Assembly: GCA_963930775.1 (NCBI GenBank)
Contig: OZ005697.1
Span: 2,976,001 to 3,040,000 of the forward strand
Direction: 5' to 3'
Length of the DNA stretch: 64,000 nt
Source of the DNA: Cliona cf. orientalis
Taxonomy: Eukaryota; Porifera; Demospongiae; Clionaida; Clionaidae
Shown: piece after piece, positions 22,361 through 32,973 of the stretch
Position numbering within the stretch: the stretch's first letter is position 1
Layout of the letters: the number at the start of each line of letters is the position of its first letter
Notes under the pieces: generated by a model
What the model saw: only the letters and a program-made list of their open reading frames with translations
Databases searched by the model: none
Told to the model about the DNA's origin: nothing
Made by a program: the position numbers and the translations under genes

Positions 22361-23402
22361 TTATTTCTGTTCTTTTTTTATTCGAATAATTATCTCTTAA
22401 GTGCAGTTCATCAATGCTATCTATCATGATGTTCTTACTAACCCCTAAATTCATTTTCAATGGTGCAGTGTCATAATAATAACGTATCCTGGATGATGAG
22501 CCAAAGTTGCACGCGTGCGAGTCATTGCCACACCCCTCACTAGGTCGTCGTTTATACTGGACCGTGGCCACACTCCACATAGGCGAGCTTTAGATCTTCC
22601 AGCTTTCCTCTGCTCTCTGCTACACCTCCGTTGGCTACAACATGTTGGCTGGTCACAAATTTGCAAAAACTTACCTGGAAGCAGATGTTGAAATTGGAAC
22701 TATTATTCGTAGTATTAGATCAAATCACAGTCTTTCTATTCTCGGAAATCCAGATGGACTTATTCTAATTCTTTCTTGTAGCAACTAATAATTTACTTTA
22801 CTATTACACTAATGTACTCTGTTGCTCCTTTTGTGGAGTGTTGATCAAATAATAGTAATAATAATAATAAACAGTCAGCTCAGTGACTAGCATCGTTCCC
22901 AGGCCCAGAGAAGCTGCTATCAACAATAAACTTACTAGTTTTTATAAAAGATTCACTCCCTAAGTTTTCACAGCCTAGTGATAGCATGTTCTCAGGCTTC
23001 TATCAGGTCCAGTCCACGGCCGCGCCCGTGTGATCGATCGATGCGGCGTGGTGGCGCACAGCGCCAGCATCAATAAACTCCTGTCACATTACTTCACCAT
23101 GGTAACGTATTATGAGCATGTGCATTATATGACAAAATGGCGTATAAGACACACCCAATTGTAGAAAGCGCTGACCAAACCCACCATTACGTAACTGTCA
23201 TGATAATGCAAAACTAGTGTGACACTGTACTGCATGCATTTCGAGACCAGAGGTATCATTTCTAATTACCATTCTTATATAGCAAAGCCACGGACACGTG
23301 AACAGATTAGATTAGTTGTTGAGCCTACAAGGTCGTGGGGTTCATGTGGGATGCCAGATCTGCTTACACAGATATTTTTGATGTGTCTTGCACTCTATCA
23401 CT

Positions 23403-24046
23403 AGAGCTCTGTAGAGCACATACCCCGCGCGCACATTGCGCAATCTATAGATTTACTTTTGGTAAATGGCTATAAGTTCCGAGTGATAAGTTTGTGAGCT
23501 TCAGAGAAATAATGGAAATGCTGCTTAGTTATACCATAGATAATAGATGATTGTACTGGGGCACTTGAAAAAGCGCTGTCGACACCCAGACCTAGCCAAG
23601 ACTAGGAAGATATGAATTTCTATCAGATTTTATATTTGTTGTAGTATAGCTATCTTACATTATGATTGGTTCCATAGGGCAGTCACTATAGATATCACGA
23701 GCATTATTTAGACTTACGTTGACGATCTTTACCACTCACTCGCTTGGTCACTTAGATGTGCGCATGAGCAGAAAGCACAATTGGTATGCATATGCATTGA
23801 GTAGGCACTGTCGATAGGCGTGGCTACGGTGGCCAACAAAAAGGCACTATTTGTGACGCTCGTGGACCGTATCCCTCAATTTGACGCACACTGAAGCCAG
23901 TTTTTCACCGAATTCGATTGATTCGTCGTGCTTACGAGTCGCTTAGACACCTATATTGGCTTTTTGTGCTAACGACAACGACAACGACAACAACGACGAC
24001 AACAACGACAACACAACCGATTATTTTATCCCTTGCACGCGGGGTA
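23403..24046. mobile_element. Inserted element with CGCGGGGTA ends
   Basis: The spacer paralogues at about 9080-9095 and 12160-12180 read straight from ..TATCACTG to AATAAGAC. Here about 640 bp intervene. Near the ends are TACCCCGCGCGCA (23421) and TGCACGCGGGGTA (24034-24046), an inverted repeat. The interior includes an ACGACA microsatellite (23970-24015). No coding frame of note. It is a likely non-autonomous DNA element; the left boundary is uncertain by about 18 bp. Confidence 0.6.
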
Positions 24047-25079
24047 ATAAGACTTTATCAGGAGGATCATCTCTTGCCATAGCTCTTCCAGAATGGTTGA
24101 CGTTAGTATGAGTGGGCAGGATGAGTTTAGGAATGCCTCTATTATCTAATTATCTATGATCTGTGGCAGGATTCAAGTTACATAATTAGGTTACAGGCAG
24201 GGTATACTTGAGGGTCATCTCTTGCCATAGCTCTTCCAGAATGGGTGACATTAGTCTGAGTGGGCAGGATGAGTTCAGGAATACCTCTATGGTCTGTACC
24301 AGACTGATATAAAGTTGATAATCAGTGATGACCCACAGGCTGTTAGCCACAAATCAGATTCTCTACAGAAACAAGCAGTGTGCACACTCCAAACCAGGTG
24401 CAGATTCCTAACTACCCATGAATACGCTGTTAGCAACATGGAACAGGTCAGTGCAGCAACAGTAGATAGTATCAACATGATAAAAGTAAACAGTCACAAT
24501 CCACGAGCACTCACACGTACCCAGTGCTAGCGCCACATGTGTACTTCCTCTACTGCATGTGTGGACAGTCAGTGTGTGTGTGTAGATATGGCAGCGTGAA
24601 GGCATGAATGTAGTGCTCAAGTGCTGGGGGGGTCCTTGAAATGGTCAGTGGTTGACAAAAAGATGAAAGGGATAATGGCCTAATGAAAATTAATAGTTGC
24701 ATGACATTATTAAATTGCGGTGCATTTGACCATGCGTCTCATATATTATATGTAACCCAGTTAAGGTCTTGCAATTACACCTGAGGCGATTACGCCAGCA
24801 TAATTTCTGGAATACCATAAAGCGACTTTTTTCTGTGTGCATGAGTCTTATCTATGAGAGTGAATTATGGAAGTCAAGCGGCAGTTGCATAAATTTGTAT
24901 CATGTAACAATTCACGCCATATATTGCAATGTATAAAAATTTAAACATGTAAAGAAAATATACATAAGTTTTTCAAGAGGCCTATTTGACCGATTCACAT
25001 ACACAAAAATAATCTTTACGGTACTAGTATAATATTTTACTGATAGCCTAATATCACGATAATTATAGTTTTTGTGGTA

Positions 25080-25271
25080 CCGTACAGAGGGAAACTTTCG
25101 AGGAAGAAAATGTTCACGAATTTTGCGCTTTAAGAGCCACCTGCAAAGGTTTTTGACACGCCCCACCAACCTTAGGCTATATGAATATGATTTAGTATTC
25201 CACAAAAGTTTTCTCTGCAAAATTCTCACTAATGATCCACGAAAGTTTTCTCCCTCTAACGGTTCCTGCGG
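25080..25271. mobile_element. MITE family F, copy 2
   Basis: A 192-bp relative of 19746-19962, starting CCGTACAGAGGGAAACTTTC and ending near TTCCTGCGG, with TA on both sides. It sits in the paralogous spacer context (both preceded by TCTTTACGGTACTAG), so the two may descend from one insertion that was duplicated with the unit. Confidence 0.6.
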
Positions 25272-25539
25272 TACAGTTCAATTTGAATTAGTTAGTTGGG
25301 CATGGGCTGAGCAACTCAGGCTTGAGTTGTACCACTGGAGTTTATAACGATTTTTTTTACCTATAGATATCATATTTGTCATAATATTATAATATTATGA
25401 TCTATGATATAATATCACATCTATAGAGTACTAAATTTATCGTTAGTAAGTCTGTTACAGTACATCTGCTTATGGTAAAAAAAATTCTTTTAACATCCAT
25501 GCAACTTTTAATTAGTTCAAACGATATCAAATCAGGATC

Positions 25540-27195
25540 TCATACATTTCTTGAGTAGTAGCGTTCTGCGAATATCTGTTCGTTAGGCAGTACATCTTCC
25601 CTCTTCCTTTTCTTGTACCACCTCATCACAACAACTGAAGCTGCCATCATTATCAACAGGTATATCAGTACTGTTAACACGTACCAAAATCCACAACTCA
25701 GAGTTCCCGTTCCCCATTCCAATGACGTCATCTTGAAAGGCAGTAATAGTCCTTGTAAGAGCATCATGAAGAAAGCTAGTAGACCATAAAAGACGCCAGC
25801 AACCAGGCCCTTCATAGAGTAGGGTACTTGGGCACAGTAAAACTCCAAAGCACCGATTACAGCAAGCAGATCAGAGATAGCCATAAGAGCCTCCAGTATA
25901 ATTAACCATCTGTAGTCTAGGGTCTCACTCAGAAAGTTCAGGCTATCATGTGATTTGCTAAATATACAGGAAAGGGTGGCATTGCTTGAAGGTGTGATGT
26001 TTGCGTACTGTTGGCGAGCGTAAGTCATCAGTGCTATCACGATAGCACAACTTACTATGCGTAGTATGAACCCTATAAATAATTTTATGTGGCTTTGAAG
26101 CATCGGTAGACATGAATGAAATAGAGGGTGGACAACTATCTCAAAGAGCGGTATGAGTAATAGTCCAGTTATCGAGTAAAAATTATTGAACACATACTCT
26201 GGAGTGTGTGAGAGTGCATGTATGAACATATTTCTTAGATTTTTAGGTATCGAGCGTCTTTCAGTAGCAACACCATAGAAAGCGCACCCTACCAAAAAGA
26301 CCACGACTACACGAAAAAGAGTCTTCACATCTTCCACCTGTTCTGTTGTGAACGGTCCTCCATATTTGCTCTTACCGAAGTCGATACGAGAAGGAAGGTC
26401 CTCCTCACCTGTGTATGTGAAGGCACTCCTTAGTCTAGGGCTCTTGTGCTTCAGTGCATACTTTATCACCCCATAGACTGTCTTGAATGGGTTTTGAGTC
26501 ACCGGCTCCTTGATCAGTACCTTGTTGAATAAAATATCCAAGCTCACAGCTAGAGTGAGTTGTAGACACACCAATAGGGATGCAAGTAGTTTGTACTCCT
26601 CACTGATATACAAACAGGCTGTACTCACTGTAGCTCTACCACTCATTATTGTCCAGGAGTACCAAGTGACGAATGTCTTGATTTCTGTCGATGATGCATC
26701 ACAGAGTTGGTCCACTCCGAACTGGATAGCGTTGGCTTGAAAACCGCTGTATCCCAATGCTAGTGGCAATAAAAATAGGTGCAATACCTTGCTTAGGTTG
26801 TGTAAATCCAGGCTTTGTAAGATGATCAAACTTGCTGTCAGCAGTAGTGAGCTAATCCACATAGTGCCTATGCTCAAACGAATCATTTTGTACCGTCCAA
26901 ACCGAATATCAGCTAGCCATCCAGCCAGTGGTATCGTGAAGCCCACACTGATCTGTAGCATGGCAAACACAAGGTAACTGTATACTCTCAATGCATTGTA
27001 GCTGATGTAGAAATACAGAGATGATATGCAGTAGCTCCAGATTAGTATGAGAATTGCACCTCTGTTCTTAACCCTCCTCAAACGGTACCTTGGCTTGAAG
27101 CATCTCCTGACTTTCTTACTTGATTTGTTTGCTGTCGATAAAGTATTGTCTGGATTAATCAGTGGACTTAGGCTTCTGCCCTTTCTCTCTGTCAT
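25540..27195 (-). CDS. POT/SLC15-like transporter copy 6
   Basis: Intact, 551 residues, starting MTERKGRSLSPLINP and ending YYSRNV. After TM7 it reads VVFLVGCAFYGVATERRS, sharing the GVATERRS block with copies 2 and 8 but the VVFLV start with copy 3. TWTIMSGRATVS in TM5 and ARQQYANITPSS before the NATL site are private changes. The central polar loop is unchanged. The upstream sequence differs from copies 1-5: no TATA-like box precedes this ATG, and the 5' flank is shared with copy 7 instead. Confidence 0.85.
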   Translation of the reverse strand: MTERKGRSLSPLINPDNTLSTANKSSKKVRRCFKPRYRLRRVKNRGAILILIWSYCISSLYFYISYNALRVYSYLVFAMLQISVGFTIPLAGWLADIRFGRYKMIRLSIGTMWISSLLLTASLIILQSLDLHNLSKVLHLFLLPLALGYSGFQANAIQFGVDQLCDASSTEIKTFVTWYSWTIMSGRATVSTACLYISEEYKLLASLLVCLQLTLAVSLDILFNKVLIKEPVTQNPFKTVYGVIKYALKHKSPRLRSAFTYTGEEDLPSRIDFGKSKYGGPFTTEQVEDVKTLFRVVVVFLVGCAFYGVATERRSIPKNLRNMFIHALSHTPEYVFNNFYSITGLLLIPLFEIVVHPLFHSCLPMLQSHIKLFIGFILRIVSCAIVIALMTYARQQYANITPSSNATLSCIFSKSHDSLNFLSETLDYRWLIILEALMAISDLLAVIGALEFYCAQVPYSMKGLVAGVFYGLLAFFMMLLQGLLLPFKMTSLEWGTGTLSCGFWYVLTVLIYLLIMMAASVVVMRWYKKRKREDVLPNEQIFAERYYSRNV

Positions 27196-27475
27196 TATTG
27201 CTATTTCTATTTCTTACCCTGCTTTACTAAGTAATTACGTACCTAGCGAAATATATAGTCATATTATGGTACATGCGTATAATATTATTGTATCTCGTAC
27301 TACAAGTAATGCACAGTTTATGATGACACAAGTCCATCTGCATTTTTTTCTAGTTTCATAAGCTATAATTCTAAACACGTGGATAATTGAAAAAGACCCA
27401 TCAATTGCTTACCTCCTATTAGGTATTTGTAAATATAACCAACAACATGTTTGTGCGGAGTTCTGTGTGTACATA

Positions 27476-27634
27476 CCATGTTTGTATATGCTAATGGAAC
27501 GTACGCAGGCTAAAAAATTAACTTTTGCGCAATTTTCTGATAAAGGTCGTCACATTTTACATAATTATGAAAAGTCCTAGAACGCGAACTTTCTTGCGCT
27601 AATTACATCTTGTGTTTCATTAGCATAAACATGG
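27476..27634. mobile_element. MITE family E, copy 1
   Basis: A 159-bp element between TA dinucleotides, with ends CCATGTTTGTATATGCTAAT and ATTAGCATAAACATGG. The interior has CAATTTTCTGATAAAGGTCG and GAACGCGAACTTTCTTGCGC. Relatives are at 30420-30572, 34827-34991, 36430-36541 and 47053-47216. Confidence 0.8.
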
Positions 27635-27659
27635 TATGTCAATGTTGTTCATATTTTTA

Positions 27660-27844
27660 TAGGGGGAACTTTCGAGGGAGAATGTATTCATGAATTTTGC
27701 TGTGTTTGAGAGCCACCCTGGTCTCATGAAAGTACATACCATACCGATGGGTTTAGCCAGGGAGCATTTCGTGAATCTTTTCTCCATGAAATGCTCATTT
27801 CTTACCGATGTGTGCAAGTTTTCTCCCTCAAATGTTTCTCATTA
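27660..27844. repeat. Diverged family F-like repeat
   Basis: Starts AGGGGGAACTTTCGAGGGAG and ends in TTTCTCCCTCAAATGTTTCT. It is a third paralogue of the 15344 repeat. Confidence 0.55.
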
Positions 27845-28474
27845 TAATACAGTACGTTTCTACTGTTCATTATAATAACTCGGCTCTCAGCTCTACACTT
27901 ATCAGCCAATATTCAATACTCAGTGCTCTTGTGATTTTCCCTTAGGATGACTAGAGCATCTAGTTAATTTGTGCTGACTCTAGTTCTGCTACCTGGCTGA
28001 TTGGTTCCTACGTGTAGTTAAATCAGATGTCTTTTTCCTAGCAATTATGATGTCCAATAGGAACTAGGGTTTTTTTTTTAACTCCCACATACATGTATAT
28101 TATGTTTATAGAGTTATTAGTTTATGTACATGAATAACATTATGCAGATAGCCTAATGTCACAGTAAGTATAGTATATGTCAGTTTGATTTAGTTAATTG
28201 CGTACGGGCTAAGCAACTATAGCTGAATCTACTTTACTCCTGGTTGTACCACTGCATGGGGTTTGTAACCGTGTTTTGCCTATTTACCATGCATATAATA
28301 TTATCATGAATTCTACATTTTCACTGACTAGCTTAATTAACATACAAGCAGGTGGGATTCTAAGATGTATAGATCTGTTACAGTAAATTTGTTTTGTAGT
28401 GAAAATAAAAATCTGTTAATATTATACTACGTAATGTATAATCAGCTTTAGCTCAAACCGTATCAAACTGTATT

Positions 28475-30130
28475 TCACACATTTCTTGAGTAGTACCGTT
28501 CTGCAAATATCTGTTCGTTAGGCAGTACATCTTCCCTCTTCCTTTTCTTGTACCACCTCATCACAATAACTGAAGCTGCCATCATTATCAACAGGTATAT
28601 CAGTAGCGTCAATAAGTACCAAAATCCACAACTCAGAGTTCCTGTTCCCCATTCCAATGATGTCATCGTAAAAGGCAGTAACAGCCCTTGTGAGAGCATA
28701 ATAAAGAAACCTACTAGACCATAAAAGATACCAGCGACCAGGCCCTTCATGGAGTAGGGTACTTGGGCACAGTAAAACTCCAAAGCACCGATTGAAACAA
28801 GCAGATCAGAGATGGCCATAAGAACCTCCAGTATAATTAACCATCTGTAGTCCAGGGTCTCACTCAGAAAGTTCAGGCTGTCATGTGATTTGCTAAATAT
28901 ACAGGAAAGGGTGGCATTGCTTGAAGGTGTGATGTGTGTGTAGTGTTGGCGAGCGTAAGTCATCAGTGCTAACATGATAGCATAACTTACTATGCGTAGT
29001 GTGAACCCTATAAAAAATTTTACGTGGCTTTGAAGGATCGGTAGACATGAATGAAACAGAGGGTGGACAACTAACTCATAGAACGGTATGAGTAATAGTC
29101 CGGTTATCAAGTAGAAATTATTGAACACATATTCTGGAGTGTGCGAAAGTGCATGTATGAACAAGTTTCTTAGATTATTAGGTATAGAGCGATCTTCAGT
29201 AGTCATACCAAAGAATGCACACCCTACGACAAAGACCAAGACTACTCGAAAGAGAGTCTTCACATCTTCCACCTGTTCTGTTGTGAATGGTCCTCCATAT
29301 TTGCTCTTACTGAAGTCGATACGAGAAGGAAGGTCCTCCTCACCTGTGTATGTGAAGGCACTCCTTAGTCTAGGGCTCTTGTGCTTCAGTGCATACTTTA
29401 TCACCCCATAGACTGTCTTGAATGGGTTTTGAGTCACCGGCTCCTTGATCAGGACCTTGTTGAATAAAATACCCAAGCTTATAGCTAGAGTGAGCTGTAG
29501 ACACATTAACAGGGGCACAAGTAATTTGTACTCATCACTGATGTAGAGACAGGCTGTAGTCATTGTGGCTATGCTACTCATTAATGTCCAGGTGTACCAA
29601 GTGACAAATGTCTTGATTTCTGTTGATGATGCATCACAGAGTTGGTCCACTCCAAATTGGATAATATTAGCTTGAAAACTACTGTATCCCACACCTAGTG
29701 GCAATAAGAATAGGTGCAATACCTTGCTTAGGTTGTGTAAATCAAGGCTTTGTAAGATGATCAGGCTTGCTGTCAGCAGTAGCGAACTAATCCACATAGT
29801 GCCTATGCTCAAACGAATCATTTTGTACCGTCCAAACCGAATATCAGCTAGCCATCCGGCCAATGGTATCATGAAGCCCACACTGATCTGTACCAAGGCA
29901 AACACAAGGTAACCGTATACTCTAAATGCATTGTAGCTAATGTAGAAATACAGAGATGATATACAGTAGCTCCAGATTAGTATGAGAATTGCACCTCTGT
30001 TCTTAACCCTCCTCAAACGGTACCTTGGCTTGAAGCATCTCCTGACTTTCTTACTTGATTTGTTTGCTGTCGATAAAGTATTATCTGGATTAATCAGTGG
30101 ACTTAGGCATCTGCCCTCTCTCTCTGTCAT
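28475..30130 (-). CDS. POT/SLC15-like transporter copy 7
   Basis: Intact, 551 residues, starting MTEREGRCLSPLINP and ending YYSRNV. It shares GVGYSSFQAN and the FALVQIS TM2 start with copy 5, and GMTTEDRS after TM7 with copies 1, 3 and 4. Private changes include DFSKSKYGG (Ser for Gly) in the otherwise constant central loop and PFTMTSLEWG near TM11. The TM1 ExxER motif is absent. The upstream flank matches copy 6 and lacks the TATA-like box. Confidence 0.85.
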   Translation of the reverse strand: MTEREGRCLSPLINPDNTLSTANKSSKKVRRCFKPRYRLRRVKNRGAILILIWSYCISSLYFYISYNAFRVYGYLVFALVQISVGFMIPLAGWLADIRFGRYKMIRLSIGTMWISSLLLTASLIILQSLDLHNLSKVLHLFLLPLGVGYSSFQANIIQFGVDQLCDASSTEIKTFVTWYTWTLMSSIATMTTACLYISDEYKLLVPLLMCLQLTLAISLGILFNKVLIKEPVTQNPFKTVYGVIKYALKHKSPRLRSAFTYTGEEDLPSRIDFSKSKYGGPFTTEQVEDVKTLFRVVLVFVVGCAFFGMTTEDRSIPNNLRNLFIHALSHTPEYVFNNFYLITGLLLIPFYELVVHPLFHSCLPILQSHVKFFIGFTLRIVSYAIMLALMTYARQHYTHITPSSNATLSCIFSKSHDSLNFLSETLDYRWLIILEVLMAISDLLVSIGALEFYCAQVPYSMKGLVAGIFYGLVGFFIMLSQGLLLPFTMTSLEWGTGTLSCGFWYLLTLLIYLLIMMAASVIVMRWYKKRKREDVLPNEQIFAERYYSRNV

Positions 30131-30419
30131 TATTGAAATTTCTATTTCTTGCCCTGCTTTACTAAGTAATTACGTACCTAGCGAAATATATAGTCATATT
30201 ATGGTACATGTGTATAATATTATTATATCTCGTACTACAAGTAATGCACAATTTATGATGACACAAGTCCACCTGCATATTTTTCTAGTTTCATAAGCTA
30301 TAATTATGCACAACTCTAAACATGTGGGAATTGAAAGAGTCCCATCAAGTGCTTATCACCTATTAGGTATTTGTAAATGTAACCAACAACATGTTTGTGT
30401 GGAGTTCTGTGTGTACATA

Positions 30420-30572
30420 CCATGTTTATGTATGCTAATGGAACACAAGCTAAAAAAAGTAACTTTCACGCAATTTTCTGGTAAAGGCTGTTACATTTTA
30501 CGTTATGAAAAGTCCTAGAACGCGAACTTTCTTGCGCTAATTAGATCTTGTGTTTCATTAGCATAAACACGG
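30420..30572. mobile_element. MITE family E, copy 2
   Basis: 153 bp, flanked by TA, with ends CCATGTTTATGTATGCTAAT and ATTAGCATAAACACGG. It occupies the paralogous position of the copy at 27476, so it was probably duplicated with its spacer, not independently inserted. Confidence 0.78.
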
Positions 30573-30597
30573 TATGTCAATGTTGTTCATATTTTTA

Positions 30598-30795
30598 TAG
30601 TGGGAAAGTTTCGAGGGATAAAGCATACATGAATTTTGCTGTGTTTGAGAGCCACCCTGGTCCCATGAAAGTTGAAATTATAGCGTTCCACACCGATTGG
30701 TTTAGCCACGGAGTATTTCATGAATCTTCTCTCCATGGAATGCTCATTTCTTACCAATCTGCAAAAATAATCTCCCTCAAGAGTTTCTTGCTATA
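30598..30795. repeat. Diverged family F-like repeat
   Basis: Starts TAGTGGGAAAGTTTCGAGGG. Paralogous position to 27660-27844. Confidence 0.55.
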
Positions 30796-31258
30796 GTACA
30801 GTCACTGTATGTTCCTGCTGTTCATTGTAGTAACTCTGCTCTCAGCTCTACACTTTTCGTCCCAATGTTAGACACTTGATACTCTTATGATTTTCCCTTA
30901 GGATGACTAGAGCATTTAGTCAGTTTATGCTCTAGTTCTGCTACCTAGCTGATTGATTCCTATATGTAATTAAATCGGATGTTTTTTTCCCTAACAATTA
31001 CAGTGTCCAATATAGGAACTAGGCAAATAATGAGGTTTTTTTAACTCCAGGACTCACGTATATTATGTTTAGAGTGCATTTACATATAATATTCTCAAGA
31101 ATTCACTGACTAGCTTAATTGACTTCATTTACATACAAGCAGTTGGGATTCTAAAATGTATAGGTCTATTACAGTAAATCTGCTGGTAGTAATAAAAATC
31201 TGTTATATACAATGTCATGTATAATCAGCTTTAGTTCAAACCGTATCAAATCAGTATT

Positions 31259-32897
31259 TCACTCATTTCTTGAGTAGTAGCGTTCTGCAAATATCTGTTC
31301 GTTAGGCAGTACATCTTCCCTCTTCCTTTTCTTGTACCACCTCATCACAACAACTGAAGCTGCCATCATTATCAACAGGTATATCAGTAGCGTCAATAAG
31401 TACCAAAATCCACAACTCAGAGTTTCCATTCCCCATTCCAATGACGTCATCTTGAAAGGCAGTAACAGTCCTTGTGAGAGCATTATAAAGAAACCTAATA
31501 GGGCATAAAAGATGCCAGCAACCAGGCCCTTCATAGAGTAGGGTACTTGGGCACAGTAAAACTCCAAAGCACCGATCATAGCAAGCAGTTCAGAGATTAC
31601 CGCAAGAGCCTCCAGCGTAATTAACCATCTGTAGTCCAGGGTCTCACTTAGAAAGTTCAGGCTGTCATATGATTTGCTAAATATACAGGAAAGGGTGGCA
31701 TTGCTTGAAGGTGTGATGTGTGTGTAGTGTTGGCGAGAGTAAGTTATCAGTGCTAACATGATAGCACAACTTGCTATGCGTATAAAAAATTTTACGTGGC
31801 TTTGAAGGATCGGTAGACATGAATGAAACAGAGGGTGAACAACTACCTCAAAGAGCGGTATAAGTAATAGTCCGGTTATCGAGTAGAAATTATTCAACAC
31901 ATACTCTGGAGTGTGTGAGAGTGCATGTATAAACATGTTTCTTAGACTATTAGGTATCGAGCGTCTTTCAGTAGCAACACCAAAGAATGCGCACCCTACG
32001 ACAGCGATTAAGACTACTCGAAAGAGAGTCTTCACATCTTCCACCTGTTCTGTTGTAAACGGTCCTCCATATTTGCTCTTACCGAAGTCGATACGAGAAG
32101 GAAGGTCCTCCTCACCTGTGTATGTGAAGGCACTCCTTAGTCTAGGGCTCTTGTGCTTCAGTGCATACTTTAAGACCCCATAAACTGTCTTGAATGGGTT
32201 TTGAGTCACCGGCTCCTTGATCAGTACCTTGTTGAATAAAATACCCAAGCTCACAGCTAGAGTGAGCTTTAGACACACCAACAGGGGTACAAGTAGTTTG
32301 TACTCCTCACTGATGTACAAACGGGCTGTACTCACTGTAGCTGCGCTGCTAATTAATGTCCAAGAGTACGACAAATGTCTTGATTTCTGTCGATGATGCA
32401 TCACAGAGTTGGTCAACTCCGAACTGGATAATATTGGCTTGAAAACCACCGTATCCCACTCCTAGTGGCAATAAAAATAGGTGCAATACCTTGCTTAGGT
32501 TGTGTAAATCCAGGCTTTGTAAGATGATCAAACTTGCTGTCAGCAGTAGTGAGCTAATCCACATAGTGCGCACACTGAAATGAATTACTTTGTATCGTCC
32601 AAACCGAATATCAGCTAGCCATCCAGCCAGTGGTATCATGAAGCCCGCAATGATCTGTATCAAGGCAAACACAAGGTAACCGTATACTCTCGATGCAGTG
32701 TAGCTGATGTAGAAATACAGAGATGATATACAGTAGCTCCAGATTAGTATGAGAATTGCACCTCTGTTCTTAACCCTCCTCAAACGGTATCTTGGCTTGA
32801 AGCATCTCCTGACTTTCTTACTTGATTTGTTTGCTATCGATAAAGTATTGTCTGGATTAATCAGTGGACTTAGGCTTCTGCCCTCTCTCTCTGTCAT
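31259..32897 (-). pseudogene. POT/SLC15-like transporter copy 8 (frameshifted)
   Basis: The start at 32897 (MTEREGRSLSPL) opens into a normal TM1-TM4 region. A 5-bp deletion near 32369 then removes CAAGT between GAGTAC and GACAAATG and shifts the frame at KTFVTWYSW. The rest (TM5 onward, central loop, GVATERRS, PYSMKGL, YYSRNE end) is open in the other frame. A further in-frame loss of four codons shortens HVKFF...RIV to HVKFFIRIA. It is a likely pseudogene. Its 5' end abuts the inverted copy 9, and the usual TATA-like context is disrupted at the junction (CTATATCC). Confidence 0.8.
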
Positions 32898-32939
32898 TAT
32901 TGAAATTTCTCTTTCTTTCTCTGCTTTACTAGTATGGAG

Positions 32940-32973
32940 CAACGTTACTATATCCAATATATATCCAATATAT
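32940..32973. repeat. Head-to-head inversion junction
   Basis: A 34-bp AT-rich joint with two copies of ATCCAATATATAT separates copy 8 (left, - strand) from copy 9 (right, + strand). On each side the sequence is transporter, so the region around it forms a large inverted repeat. The region from 32349 to 33513 is open across the junction on both strands, which is a by-product of the symmetry. Confidence 0.7.

Larger units (their letters stand above)
21885..25539. other. Long spacer between transporter copies 5 and 6
   Basis: Holds a foldback element (21984-22360), a 0.64-kb insertion (23403-24046), spacer-paralogous blocks (23240-23402 and 24047-24150), a local tandem duplication of the AGCTCTTCCAGAATGG block (24060-24300), and MITE F copy 2 (25080-25271). 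A stretch at 22480-22860 has short open frames but no recognisable product. Confidence 0.6.
27196..28474. other. Spacer between transporter copies 6 and 7
   Basis: Contains MITE E copy 1 (27476-27634) and a diverged family F repeat (27660-27844). It is closely paralogous to the spacer 30131-31258. No gene seen. Confidence 0.7.
30131..31258. other. Spacer between transporter copies 7 and 8
   Basis: Contains MITE E copy 2 (30420-30572) and a family F-like repeat (30598-30795). No gene seen. Confidence 0.7.
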
